Shown here piece after piece: positions 11,270 through 22,117 of a stretch of 64,000 nt of DNA. Numbering within the stretch: position 1 is the first letter of the stretch; the number at the start of each line of letters is the position of its first letter. This DNA comes from Tetrapyrgos nigripes (lineage: Eukaryota > Basidiomycota > Agaricomycetes > Agaricales > Campanellaceae): positions 22,997-86,996 of the forward strand of contig JAACJM010000313.1 of assembly GCA_013368315.1 (NCBI GenBank), read 5' to 3'. Below the pieces are notes generated by a model. The model saw only the letters and a list, made by a program, of their open reading frames with translations, was not told the origin of the DNA and did no database searches. The translations under genes and the position numbers were made by a program.

Positions 11270-11745
11270 TGTATAACCCCATCCTACATGAAATCTGAAC
11301 CCTCCGAGACACTCTGCGCAATCCCCCTCACCATGTTGATCGGGGTATGCCCTCGGAGCGGGGAGGTGGATTCATAGAGTCGAAGGAGCCTGGTTATAAA
11401 TAAGCCAGTCAGCATTGAAACCGTAAAACGAAAACACGAAAACACAAGACATCAACGGTGACATCAAAGGAACAAGAGGGGAGGGAGAAATGCGAGAAAG
11501 ATATGAAACGGCGCAAATGGCGGAAGAAAGCAAAAACCTGGAAACCGTGCGAGAAGAGACACCCACCTCAATCCCACTCCATGCATATAAATATGTTCGG
11601 CTCTTGCAGATATGCTCCGCAAGACTGCGCCATTAACTTTGGTTTTGGAGTGCTTTGTGCATATATGAAAAATGCGGAGTTCTCGGCGGAGTTGTTTGCA
11701 AATTTGAAGTTTTGCATTTCCGAGGACAATCCGTTTGAGAGCGGG

Positions 11746-13429
11746 AAGGGGAAGGAGATAATGAGGAGGTGGGGAGTGATAGGGGAGAGGTTGAGAGGAA
11801 GGGTGGAGAGAGATAAGGGTACGAGGGTCAGTATTTGCATTTACACTAGAGGAGGAAAGGACAAGCGAAGAAAGGAAGAAAGAAGGCGAGACAAAGAAAC
11901 GAAACGAAAACGAAAACGAAAACGAACAACGCCAAAGGGTCCCGCTGATACTGACAATGCCAGCATGACTCGGACAAGACACCAATATCCCACTCCCAAG
12001 CCTGACCCTCGACCTCAACGGCAACTGTGACCGGTCAGCCGGGCACCCCCACAGCACCAGCATGATACCGAAAGACATTTCCAACCCCAAGCCCCCAACC
12101 TGTAGCCCCAGTGTTCCAACAATGCAATACCCACAAATCCAACACGGCCCGGCCGCCTACTCCCAACTGGACAACGACCCGAGCCCAGCTTGCCACTTCC
12201 AACCTCCTCCACTCCTCAACCAGCCATAAACACTCAAAATCACTCGTCGATGAAAAAAGAATACAAGAAGATAAACACCCACCTTCTTGGCCAATGCCAT
12301 GTCCATCTCTATAGGTTTCACCATCTCCTCCGTGGTTTGCATAGGTCGTTAGGACTGTTGGGGTGAGGTGGAGGGTCTGGTTTACGCAGAGGTGAGGGGG
12401 CAGGTATGAAAAGTGAGAGAGAGAAAGGGGACAGGGGACAAGGGAGCGGGGCAGAGGAAGAGATGCAACATTATCATAATGTACGCGTCCTTGGAACCCA
12501 ACGCCTTGTAGTACGTTTTCGTCTTCTTGAAAGGTGGGTTGGGGACTTTTTCTGAGGAGGCGGATGGGTAGAGATGTGGAGGAAGACATGGATGTCAATA
12601 CACTGGTGACGGGGCCTTCTTCCATTCCCCTCGCCCTCAGTCTCGGTCTCTGTCCCATAATCTGCATCTTCCCCACCAATACTCTCGCCTTTTTCTTCCT
12701 AATCCTTGAAGGTAATCGTAGCCTGGGAGTCTGAGACCACCATGCCTGCTACTGCCAATGCCGTGGCCATGTCCGTGTCCATAGACGAATGCGTAGGAGA
12801 TGCGTCTGGATGAGAAGACACGGAAGGAGAAGGCGACCCTAATGCGGAAAGGGATTCTATTAGCGTTGGCGTTGTCGCAAGGATTGGGAGGAAGAGGTAG
12901 TAACGGCGTGTATGTAATCGTAGACGTGGTGGGTAGGGATGGATTAGTGGCTGTGCAAGTTCGTCACTGATGAGAGTGGCAGTCAAAAGCACGCCTGAAT
13001 GCACCTTAGACCACCCAGTCTCACGTCCCAAGCCCAGATCCCGGAAACGCATTGAAGTCACCAAAAAGTCCGCTTGAGGCATGCTAACTCCGAGTACGTT
13101 TCACTACATGCTTAAGCAGACTTCTGCGCAGGAAACCTCTAGAGAGCGAGTCTTAGTGCAGCAATTTGTAACGTGTGAGAAGGGCTCATTCAGGACTTAC
13201 TATAGCAATAAACGAGGCACTTACTCACGCAGATGGTAATACTGTTATAAATGACATTTTATTGATCACAAATGGACGTACTTAACAAAGCAAAGTGCTA
13301 CGTGGTAGAGATTTCACCATTTTACTAACCATGAAACTTCAAAAGAGTAAGTATAGAATGACTGGATCAGCTATATATGACTCGGAGGGCAATACTACAT
13401 GAGAATTCTGGTTACTAAAAGATACACAT
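11746..13429. other. Non-coding or decayed spacer between kinase remnants and NLR
   Basis: Several open frames cross this stretch on both strands (for example 11458-12030 + and 12035-12679 -), but none gives a recognisable domain. On the minus strand, spliceable pieces (about 12730-12520 and 12345-12285) may be upstream exons of the MAPKK-like gene; I could not match them to a family. A CGAAAA microsatellite lies at about 11897-11930 and is longer in copy B. Confidence 0.4.
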
Positions 13430-16400
13430 TTACTGAGCAACTTCGGCGAGACTCTCCATTTCATCCAGGTCCTCCAGAGCTTCTTCACACATCTCTGCAT
13501 CATCTTGCAGCTCTCCATGAGACGCAAAAAGGTCCCTAGCTTCCTGAAACTTCTTTCTAGCCTCAGTATACTCGCCCATGGCTTTGAAAAGCAAGCCAAA
13601 TTCATAAAGACACCATCCCATATAAAGATGATCTGTAGACTGAAGCTGAGAGTAAGAGACCAATGCATCTGTGAAGGCTTGCTTTGCCAGCTCATATTGA
13701 CCCATTTTTCTGTATATAACTCCTGATTGGTTCAAACAGTAACCCATCTCACTGACATCATTTATAGTGGAATAAATTGCATATGCTTCAAGGATTAATG
13801 AAAGAGCCTCATCTAATTGATTCTGATGTTCCAGTGTCTGGCCCAGTGTTCTCAAACAATCTGCAGTACCTCTCTGATCTCCTATGCTCTGGTACACAAC
13901 CCTGGCTTCGGACAATGTTTCTCTTGCCTCTTTATATTTGGATTGCAGCCTGTAAACCTCCCCGAGGCCCCACAGACAGTATGCAGTACCCCGTTGCTTT
14001 CCTATGCTCTGGTACAGATCTCTGGCTTCGGACAATGTTTCTATTGCCTCACTATATTTGCCTTGCATCCTGTAAATGTTCCCCTGCCTCTGCAAGCACT
14101 CTGCAGTACCAAGCTGACTTCCTACGCTCTGGTACAGAACTCTGGCTTCTAAAAGTGTTTCCGTCGCCTCACTATATTTGCTTTGCATATAATAAATGGC
14201 CCCCTGGCTCCTCAAGCAGGCTGCAGCACCACCCTGATTCCCTATGCTCTGAAACAGAACTCTTGCTTCGGACAGTGCCGCTGTTGCCTCATTATATTTG
14301 CCTTGCATCCGGTAGGTTTCACCCAGACTCAATAAACAATCTGCAATCCCCTTCTCACTGCGTATCTGTTCGAAGCGAGATTTGGCTTCTGCCAGTATTG
14401 CTATTGCCTCATTATCTCGACATTGCATTCCGTGAATGTCACCCATCCGCCGCAGACAATTGGCTGCTTCATATTCATTGTCAATGTTTTGAAAATTGAC
14501 TCTAGCTTCTGTCAAAAACTTTGCAGCATTACTGTACTGGTCAACATAGTAACATTTAACTCCCAATGTTTGAAGACAGAGTGCAGCCTTTTCTTGTCCC
14601 CCTTGACCTTGATATTGTGAAAATATTTTAAAAAGATTCAAAGTATGTAACTCCAAATCTCCCCCTGGTTTTGAATCACTTGATATCAATTCTGTGATTC
14701 CAACATAAAATATCTCAATCTGGTTACGGAGGAAGTCCGAGATATTATATCTTGCTAAAATGTACTCTCTGACCGGCGCTAGCATCATGAGAGACTGATT
14801 GGTCTCCAAGACCAATGAACAAGCTAGCAATTGATATATCTGTATTTCTGGCTTTTGAACCTTTGAAAACATTTGACTAGTGGTTATATTCCAATTTGGG
14901 ATCCCATTTGGCAAATATGCCAATGCTGATAAGAGGTCCTTTGTATCAGTCTGAAGCAGCTTCACAGACAGTTCTATAGAGTATTCTACACTTGTCAACT
15001 TCCCAGGTTCTGTATCAGGCTCTGAAAGAATCTCTGTCTTGGATTTATCCCACATCCTGATCAAATTTTCTAGATCAATTCTCTCTGCAAGCTGTGCTAT
15101 CAGTCTGATTGCCAAGGGCACACAATCCAACTCCTTCAGTAGATAGTCTAGTCTTTCCTCAGGAATGCCAGCTCTACTTTTGCCTGAAATTAGATAAAAT
15201 GCTTCCCTAGCTGCCTCAATTGGTAGAGTGGGTATGCCAGCTTCCGCTCCAAGTCTATTCCACTGAATATCAGGATGTCCTGGACCCTTTATGCCTCTCA
15301 TAGTGACAATGAGAGTTACATGATTGAATCTCACAAGCTTTTTGATAAAATTTGAAACATGAGCTCTTGTATCCTTGTAGTTCCATGGTGTCTCAAAGTT
15401 ATCAAGAATAAAGAGTGCAGGTGCTTGCAAAACTCTCAGATGATCGAAAAGAACTTCATGTTGGCTCTTCCTTTCTTGTGCTTCTAATCCCAGTGCCTGG
15501 ATGAATCCTTGAACAAGATCATTCTGGTCTTGCAAGATATCACATGGCAAAAAGTAACGGTTCTGAAACTTTGCCTGAACTTCTTGTTTATCGCTGATGA
15601 CCAGAGCAAGTGATGTTTTCCCAATTCCTCCAGGTCCAAGAATTGCCAAATGCTTCCGACCTTCTCTGCAGAGAACTTCAACTCCTTCATTGACAAGATC
15701 ATCCCTTCCAGTGAAGATCCCAGGCACAGGAGGTGTTGCAAAGTGGATATCACTGTTAAAAAGTCTCATGAACAGTGTCTTTACTGAAGAGATACAAATA
15801 GCTTACTCATATGTGATTTTCTGTGTTGATGGATAGATTATCAGCTTTAAAAGGGCAAATCAGATTCCAAATTTGAAAGGCGCACCTTCTTCGAAGGGAT
15901 TGCAGACTCAGATGCACCTACTATAGATCCAGTTCAGCTACAATCTCCATGGCAGGTTGAAATGTTTACCTATGGCATAGGAAATATTAGTCAATTAATT
16001 TATGTCCACTAAACATTCCATCTCACCTTGTTGTCCAAAATAGTTTTGTGTGTTATACTGGGCTCCTCCCACAACATTGATTTGACTGTTGTCCATGGAA
16101 AAATCCTTTGCCTGCCCAAGTATGCTACAAGTTCAAATTTCAAGTGAATGAACCACTGGGATTGTGAGTCTGAATTTAAGGTACAAACCTGACATTGGCT
16201 TTGGGAGTATGTATGCTTGTTCCTGTGTTCTGTCCTGATGTTGCAGTGGAACCTGTGCCCTGGGTATCAGGTTGTGGCCTGTCATCTTTCTGCCTCTTGC
16301 CCCCCAATCCGAGGGCACTCAAAGCCCGAGGAAGGGAGTCTCTCATTCTGCCAGCGAAACGGCCACGACCTCTTCTGCCTTTCTCTTTTTTTCCAGAGCC

Positions 16401-16463
16401 ACTGCTATGCTCTCCATGATCTGGATCTGAGCCGCGGTCTTTGCTAACACCTCTCTGGGACAT
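13430..16463 (-). CDS. NLR-like protein: NB-ARC NTPase with C-terminal TPR repeats
   Basis: Spliced model: 16463-16189, 16124-16027, 15917-15886, 15820-15807 (14-nt micro-exon), 15752-13430. All introns are GT-AG and the sum is 2742 nt, exactly 914 codons including the stop. Residues 1-92 are Lys/Arg/Ser/Gly-rich. The short polar motif NSQINVVGGAQYNTQNYF follows. The NB-ARC domain has P-loop GPGGIGKTS (about 179-187), Walker B LFILD (253-257), a TMRG sensor (290-293) and CVPLA in place of GLPL (350-354). About nine 40-residue TPRs run from about 530 to 895. Fungal STAND proteins of this type act as nucleotide-dependent switches in self/non-self recognition or immunity. No known effector domain is visible at the N-terminus. 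The frame is intact, unlike its paralogue at 50624-53551. Confidence 0.88.
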
Positions 16464-16469
16464 ATCTGT

Positions 16470-16775
16470 CTATTGCACACATATCAGTACGCGGTCAAAA
16501 AAAGGAAGGAAAGACCAAAAACGGTTAACCTATAGGTGCTGGCTTGCAGGAACTAAATGTAGCCAAAAGTGTCAAAGTGATGGGATCGAGCGCTGCGACG
16601 AGAAACGAAAAGTGTCTAATACACGTGACTGGTTAATGTAGCCCTACGCAAGAACGAAACTTTACAAGTACAAACAAGCACGAAAATAGATCGTACTTTC
16701 TTATGCTATGGCAATCGTATTACTACGAGTTTCCACAACGCTGAGCCTGGAGACGTAAGTAGAGCCTTGATAGAA
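16470..16775 (-). promoter_or_regulatory. Putative NLR promoter region (copy A)
   Basis: This segment upstream of the NLR start is homologous to the same position in copy B (53560-53850). A CACGTG palindrome at 16622-16627 and the following ACTGGTTAATGTAGCCC are identical in both copies, while neighbouring sequence differs. This suggests a bHLH-type site, but conservation may simply reflect common descent. No TATA box is evident. Confidence 0.35.
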
Positions 16776-17690
16776 TTGACCAGGACCCGCAGCGAGGTTG
16801 CAGTCACCAGGGCTCAAAGTCGCTTGAACCAAGTCTGAACCCGAGATTAGAGCACTCACCATCACGCATGATTTAGAGGCGTGTCCCCTAGGTGGAGCTT
16901 CACTCGCTCAGGGAACGCAACGAGGAACTCAGGATAGTCCATGGAAAGACATAGAATTTATATTCAGGGCGAGACCACACCCGGAATCCCAGGAGCACTT
17001 CTACCGTATGTGTGGAACAACGGACCATATTCCATTATAACAATATGTACGAGAAAGCGCCGCTCAATTACTTTCCGGCAGTTCCTGAATGGGGCCAAGC
17101 TATGTATGTATATATGTATGTAGCCCTCTATAAATGATCGAGGCTCGTCACACAAACAAGGGTTCATGCTATCATAAATAACGCTTCCTTTGAGATTTAT
17201 CAGTGTTTCGAGAGAATTGTCAGTGAGATGCTGAATCAGAGGCTCGATTCAGTCATTAAAATTATCGTAACACTTTCCGATGCTGATATATTAATGCTGA
17301 GTGTTCGAAATGGAGATGGAAGAGCGAAGGGAAAAAGAATCACAGAAGATGATGGAAAAGGAAAAGGAAGGGCGCGCAAGAGGAATTTCGGGAGGAAAAG
17401 GGTGGATATAGACGAAGGATAGCTTGTTTTGAGTATAATTGTTTTTGACTGAGACGAGTTTCATTTGCAATAGGTAGTGATATTAGTGTAATTTATCAGG
17501 CAAGGCACTTCTGATGCGGCTCTTCAGGTGTGGGGGGGGTTTGATTTTGAAAAACCTTTCAGCAACAGAAAATTGATCTTGTGAACTGTATGGCACCCAT
17601 GTCACACTATCCAACTTGTTATTCACCCTCCTTCGACTTTCCCGCTAAGGAACTCATGCTTGCATAGATCACATCAAGTTTTCCCTTCAC
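16776..17690. other. Extra segment in copy A with a repeat shared with 45862-46060
   Basis: Copy B passes from AGACGGTGTAAGTAG to sequence like 17690 with almost nothing between. In A about 900 bp intervene. Within it, 16927-17130 is a diverged copy of 45862-46060 (shared GGAAAGACATAGAATTT, CGAGACCAC and TATAACAATATG). No gene is seen; a small open frame at 17228-17422 is Lys/Arg-rich low complexity. Confidence 0.5.
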
Positions 17691-18003
17691 CATCGTTCCC
17701 TCTCCGAACTCATTCACGGATAGTCTTGTCCTTTTCACAGTCCTGCCACTTTCTCTATTGCGTTCAAGCCATAACCTGCCTACCCAATATGTCCAAAGAT
17801 ATACGTGATTTTTCAAACCCCTTCCAACTCTGAGACTTTCTCATCTCGACGGTATAGCTACTGCTGAAAAGTTGAAGGGTATTTTGCCTTTTCCCATTGT
17901 CTGCTATCTGTAGCGAGATACACCTCAAGATATCTTCAAAAATCACTACGAAAGAGTTCTCGAAAGCACACTATTTCTTCTACAACTCTTACTTTTGCAG
18001 CGC

Positions 18004-18141
18004 TGTAGTAGGGGGTTCTGTGAGGATTAGTCATTGTTTGTACATGTTTGTCATAAGCTTTAGGTAGAGTAGAGCCTTGTAGGCGAGGCAGAACGAATCA
18101 ACCAGATCATCATCTTCTAGTCTTCATCACCGCTGGCTACA
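18004..18141 (+). repeat. Gypsy-A 5' LTR (138 bp)
   Basis: TG...CA terminated, identical in length to the copy at 24079-24216, with 4 transitions between them. It is unusually short for a gypsy LTR. It must contain the promoter, but no TATA box stands out. Confidence 0.9.
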
Positions 18142-18147
18142 CCGTCT

Positions 18148-18159
18148 TGGTGACGAGAG
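18148..18159 (+). other. Putative primer binding site
   Basis: TGGTGACGAGAG lies 6 nt after the 5' LTR and is complementary to a tRNA 3' end ...CTCTCGTCACCA. The same 12-mer follows the LTR fragment of Gypsy-B at 24480-24491, which supports a functional role. Confidence 0.6.
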
Positions 18160-18295
18160 CAATACAACCGCAAAGGCATACCGAACACGAAAATACGAAA
18201 AACCGTATAGATATTGAATAAACGACAAAATTGCAAATGCCAGACTTCGAGACAACTGAGGTCATTTCCTACCGAACACGGCCACCCCAACTTTA

Positions 18296-19231
18296 TTGAA
18301 TACACTCACAACAGAATCATCATTAACAGGATCATTGTTGACAGACTCATCATCAGACAACTCTGCACCTCCTGTAGAATCATACATGCCACCAACCTCA
18401 CTGCCAGTTGGTAAAGAACCAACCGAAACCTGGGTAAACTATATCCATCGCACCAGGTTACAACAGCTAGGCCCTTCAGCACCCCATTCACGTACCCCTT
18501 CCTGCCCACCACCTGAACCAGAAACAACACAGAAACTGAGACCTAGCAACCACACCATGACTTCAGCCATCCCAAAGTTTGCAGGAGGAAAAGACGAGAA
18601 GGCAAATCCTGTGGACTTCCTCAGGGAAGCTGAAATGTACATGAGAGGAATGCAGATCCCAACAGCCGAAATGGGAGACAGCATTAATCTGATGTTCAAG
18701 GCAGCCAGCCGCGTTGACCTGTGGTACGAAAAAAGAGATGAAGCAACGAAGAACAACTGGAAGAAGTTCAAGGTAGAGTTCCTAAAGGAATTCCCTGCCC
18801 CAGTAGTCGCTGAACCCACATCATCAGACCACCATCAAGAGTTGCTGGCTATGCGACTCACTTGGAACAAGTTAGGAAAAAAAGACGACAATACCAAGGA
18901 GTGGACCCACCAACATTTCGCTAATCGCCTGCTGGCCATTGCCAAAGACACAGAGATAGCAGAATCGGCATCTGACATTGTATCAGTACATGGAAACCTT
19001 CCGAAAATCCTGAAAAGGAATGTCTCAGCCAATGCAAAAAATTGGTCAGAGTTTACGGAGGCAATCAAGAAGGTGGAGATTCAGATAATCAAGGATGCGA
19101 AAGAGGATGAGGAAAGGCTGCAGAGGATGGAAGAAAGGAATGCCCAATTGCCGCCCATACCAGAAACACCCAGTAAACCACTCGCACGTGCTGCCGTACC
19201 AGCAAGCCATTCAACACGTCAGTTGAATTAA
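18296..19231 (+). CDS. Gypsy-A Gag (capsid) protein
   Basis: Open frame of 311 codons. A more likely start is the Met at 18557 (MTSAIPKFAGGKDEK...), since the first ~87 residues are Ser/Thr/Pro-rich. The body resembles retrotransposon capsid: a helical region with FLREAEMYM, LMFKAASRVDLWY and WKKFKVEFLKEF, then a Lys/Glu-rich coiled tail. The CCHC zinc knuckle present in the related Gypsy-B (25942-25979) is missing, so a deletion removed the end of gag. It would form the particle shell. Confidence 0.72.
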   Translation: MNTLTTESSLTGSLLTDSSSDNSAPPVESYMPPTSLPVGKEPTETWVNYIHRTRLQQLGPSAPHSRTPSCPPPEPETTQKLRPSNHTMTSAIPKFAGGKDEKANPVDFLREAEMYMRGMQIPTAEMGDSINLMFKAASRVDLWYEKRDEATKNNWKKFKVEFLKEFPAPVVAEPTSSDHHQELLAMRLTWNKLGKKDDNTKEWTHQHFANRLLAIAKDTEIAESASDIVSVHGNLPKILKRNVSANAKNWSEFTEAIKKVEIQIIKDAKEDEERLQRMEERNAQLPPIPETPSKPLARAAVPASHSTRQLN

Positions 19232-19536
19232 TAGACAAGAACAATCATGTAGCGCAAGTCCCAGCGCTGGTCGATGATGGAGCCATGACAGCTTGCATGG
19301 ATATTGGAGTATATAACAAACTCCGAGAGCAAATTGACGGCTGGAGCAAGTCATCAAAAGTCATGCGGATGGCAGATGGTGACCTAGTACCATCTGTAGC
19401 GAGTTGGAATGGGGTAGTCCAGGTGAAGGGTCTGAAGATAAAAGGATCCTTCGAAGTATTTGATAGCAAAGGAAGCTGGAACCTGCTGTTCAGAAAGCCA
19501 CTATTAAAACAATTTAACATGACACCATCAAGGTGA
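19232..19536 (+). pseudogene. Gypsy-A aspartyl protease remnant
   Basis: The frame reads VPALVDDGAMTACMD...LKIKGSFEVFD...LLFRKPLLKQFN, the layout of a retroviral-type aspartyl protease (catalytic D-T/S-G-A near the start, flap, then a G(K/R)PxL-type end). The catalytic triplet is VDDGA rather than DTGA or DSGA. The downstream frame to RT is broken (stops around 19650 and 19930). Confidence 0.65.
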
Positions 19537-20072
19537 AAGTCAGCAAGGAATTGAGAACTATATTCAATTCCGGATTAGCACCAACTAAGAAGACGTTTGC
19601 GGTAACATTAGAGGAAGTAGAGGATGAAGAAAGAGAGGTGGAATACAAATGAGAAACACTAGAAGGGGATCCTAGGTGTATGCCAATATTAGAGGAAGCA
19701 CAAGGAGTGCCAGAAGAGGAAAATCTGGACACAAAAATTAAGCCGAATGGTGATATGGGTAACAAAAGTGGGGTATCTGTGAACACAGATACCCCCTGGG
19801 ATAGGGAAGTTCATCAACTCCCATTTTATGAGGAGAACAAAGTACCCACTCACCACATACCCCAGGAAACAAGAAAATCATCAACACCATATTCATTTGT
19901 ATTTGAAACACCCAAGGAGCGAGAGGCATGAGAACGACATGAGTTAGCAGAGAGATTGGAACAGCGTAGGAAGGAGAGAGAAACAGAGTATAGGAAAGAC
20001 TGCAAAGGGCACAGCAGAACCATGGGTAGATGAAAATACAAGTGTGGAAGAGGTCAGCAAACACTGGCAGAG

Positions 20073-21575
20073 ATGAAAAAAGCCTTCAACAAACTATTGC
20101 ATATGCGAAAGCGTTCAAACTCACTGGGGGGAAGTGATGCACCCCCCTCCAGGGGAGTTCCCAACACTGCTGGCTCATGTCCTGAGAGTGCTACTGACAA
20201 GCCCATTCCAGCACAAGATGACACGCCATCAGTGCATTTCGTTGAACCAGGCGAGACTGTGGAATACTCACCTGGATCTGATGTCATACCAGAGGCCTTG
20301 GATGTTGACACGTCAAATGGGTCTGTGTTCACCCAAAATAATGGTAGTGATGGAGCCTTCAACCCAGAGTGTGTGAAGGAGGTACTAAAAGCAGTAAAGA
20401 TTGGCAATGACCTTTCAGCAGAAGAATGCCGCCAGGTGAAGGAATTGATAACAAAATACGCAGACTGCTTTGCACTCTCAGTGGGTGAGGTACGCCCAGT
20501 CAAGGGTGCAGTACACACACTGAATATACCAGAAGGGGTAAAAATGCGGACTAAAGTTAGCCAGAAGCATCTAACACTGCTGCAGCGAGACTATCTCAAC
20601 GAGAAGCTAGACGAGTTGTTGGCTGCAGGCATCATCCAACAGGTGAAACCTGATGAATTCAAATGCGTCTCACCCACCACATTAGCCGAGAAAGCTCACA
20701 AAAAGGGCGGATTGTCACTAGAAGAATTACAGCACCGTATCAATGACCAATGCGTTGCCGCTGGTCTGCCATCACAATTTGAGGAACTTCACCCATGACC
20801 AGAGCCATCTGAAACAGCAGAGTCCCATGAAACCCCAACCAAACCACCAAAGTGGAGAATCTGCCAAAATTTCGCTGAGGTCAACAAATATACCGAGATC
20901 GCACCCATGCCTCAGGGTGATATACAAACCAAGCAACAGGCCCTCAGTGGTCATAGATACCTATCATTTTTCGACTTCGCTTCTGGCTTCTGTGCTGTAG
21001 AGGTGGCTCCGGAATCTAGACCATACACTGCATTTTACATCGAAGGCAGAGGCTACTTCTGGTACACCTGAATGCCATTTGGTCTTACTGGGGCACCGTC
21101 AACTTTCGCACACCTGACAGTAACAAATCTGGGGGACCTTCTACGAGATGGTACCATTCAGCTATTTGTAGACAATGGCGGAACAGCAGCAAATGACTTC
21201 GAAGGAATGATGGGGAAACTGAAAAGAATTTTTGAATGTGTCAAGGAAAAAGACCTGTCCCTATCAGCAGCCAAATCCAAATTCTTCGTATCAGATGGCA
21301 TCTTTGCCGGCGCCAAAGTCACTAGTGAAGAGGTCACAACAGATCCCGCCAAACTCACTGCCATCGTCGACTGGCCAGTTCCAGACGACGCTCTCCACCT
21401 ATCTTCATTCCTTGGGCTAACCAGCCATTTTCGTGATCTGGTAAAGGGATATGCGAAGAACGAAGGGGCATTGAGAAACCTGCTGAAAGAGGTCGATATA
21501 CCCAAAGGATGTAGCAAGACCGCGTGGAGAAACACAATGTCAGCCCATAAACTGAAGGATCGATGGGGTGAAGAT
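20073..21575 (+). pseudogene. Gypsy-A reverse transcriptase, inactivated
   Basis: Two frames joined across TGA codons at 20796-20798 and 21069-21071. Visible RT motifs: KWRICQNFAEVNK, SFFDFASGF (motif A Asp kept), MPFGLTGAPSTF, and at 21162-21176 LFVDN, where the catalytic (Y/F)xDD should be. The second Asp is Asn (GACAAT). Then FLGLTSHFRDLV, the usual RT/RNase H linker. The TGA before MPFGLTG is shared with Gypsy-B. The polymerase would be dead even with readthrough. Confidence 0.88.
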
Positions 21576-22117
21576 TGTCAAGATCGTCGGTACACTCAAT
21601 AACCACCCAAGTCACACAGTACAAGAACACCAGTTACAGGAGGGTAGATTGATCAAGAGAGAAAGAGAGGTAAAAGAGATAGAGAGAAAGAGAGGTAAAA
21701 GAGATAGAGAGAAAGTAAGCTGACTAGGCTCTACACTGCGTAGTACAAGTATGGAGCGGAGACGAAGTGAACGAACTAAGGAATAGGTTACAAGAATCAC
21801 AGGTATATAAGTAAAATATGAACAGATGGGAAAGAGTAAGTAATAATAGACGGTATCATGTGGAAATGTCAAAGGTGAGAGAATAATGAGTCAAATATGG
21901 ATAGATGAAGGTACTGGATCATACGGAGTGATTGACAGTGAGAATGTCCATGGAGATAGGAATCGGAGGAGATAAGAATGTGAGTCATAGATCTAGAGAG
22001 ATGGTAACTATAGACGATGATGAGAAGTGGTTGATGTTTATGGGGTTAGAGTGGGAAATAGATAGTAAAGGAAAAAGAATACAATGGAAATGAATGGGTG
22101 GGGGGCGATTCGTGACA
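21576..22117 (-). mobile_element. Solo LTR (Gypsy-D family), 542 bp, with AAGAT TSD
   Basis: On the minus strand it starts TGTCACGAATCGCCCCCCAC and ends GTACCGACGATCTTGACA, with TGTCA/TGACA termini. AAGAT at 21571-21575 and 22118-22122 is a perfect 5-bp target duplication. The U5 side (GTGTGACTTGGGTGGTTATT) matches the LTRs at 56917-57371 and 58225-58693. It has no internal region, so it arose by LTR-LTR recombination after inserting into Gypsy-A pol. A tandem AGAGAGAAAGAGAGGTAAA block lies at about 21655-21715. Confidence 0.93.

Larger units (their letters stand above)
9868..11745 (-). pseudogene. MAPKK-like kinase pseudogene, block 1 of copy A (split by hAT)
   Basis: At 11742-11570 the frame reads ALKRIVLGNAK...KQLRRELRIFH and, after a frameshift, CGAYLQEPNIFICMEW. 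This matches subdomains II-V of MAPKKs, including the ATP-anchoring Lys of the (M/A)xKKIVL type. At about 9965-9870 a decayed copy of the DFG exon survives (PGVSGE followed by frameshifted LVNSF-like sequence). A hAT element (10203-11269) lies between them. Frameshifts and missing exons mark it as a pseudogene. The same pieces occur in block 2 and twice more in copy B, so a tandem duplication preceded the segmental one. Confidence 0.6.
4686..17930. repeat. Segmental duplication, copy A (13.2 kb with inserts)
   Basis: Homologous blocks shared with 46468-54060 in the same order and orientation: 4686-4807, 5480-5799, 8548-10202, 11270-16775 and about 17690-17930. They carry two MAPKK-like pseudogenes and an NLR gene. 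Compared with copy B, copy A holds extra sequence at 4808-5479, 5800-8547, 10203-11269 and 16776-17690. Large parts are nearly identical (for example 9230-9840 and 11280-11930), while the NLR N-terminal exons and the region right of 16775 are much more diverged. Confidence 0.9.

Noticed and set aside
11458..12030. 190-codon Lys/Arg-rich plus-strand frame, repeated at 48714-49238
   Set aside because: It is the antisense shadow of the kinase-like exon (KRIVLGNAK...) and of a CGAAAA microsatellite, so not a gene.
13777..14499. 240-codon plus-strand frame with repeated LLPHYI-type units
   Set aside because: Antisense of the NLR TPR repeats; the periodicity comes from the 120-bp coding repeats on the other strand.
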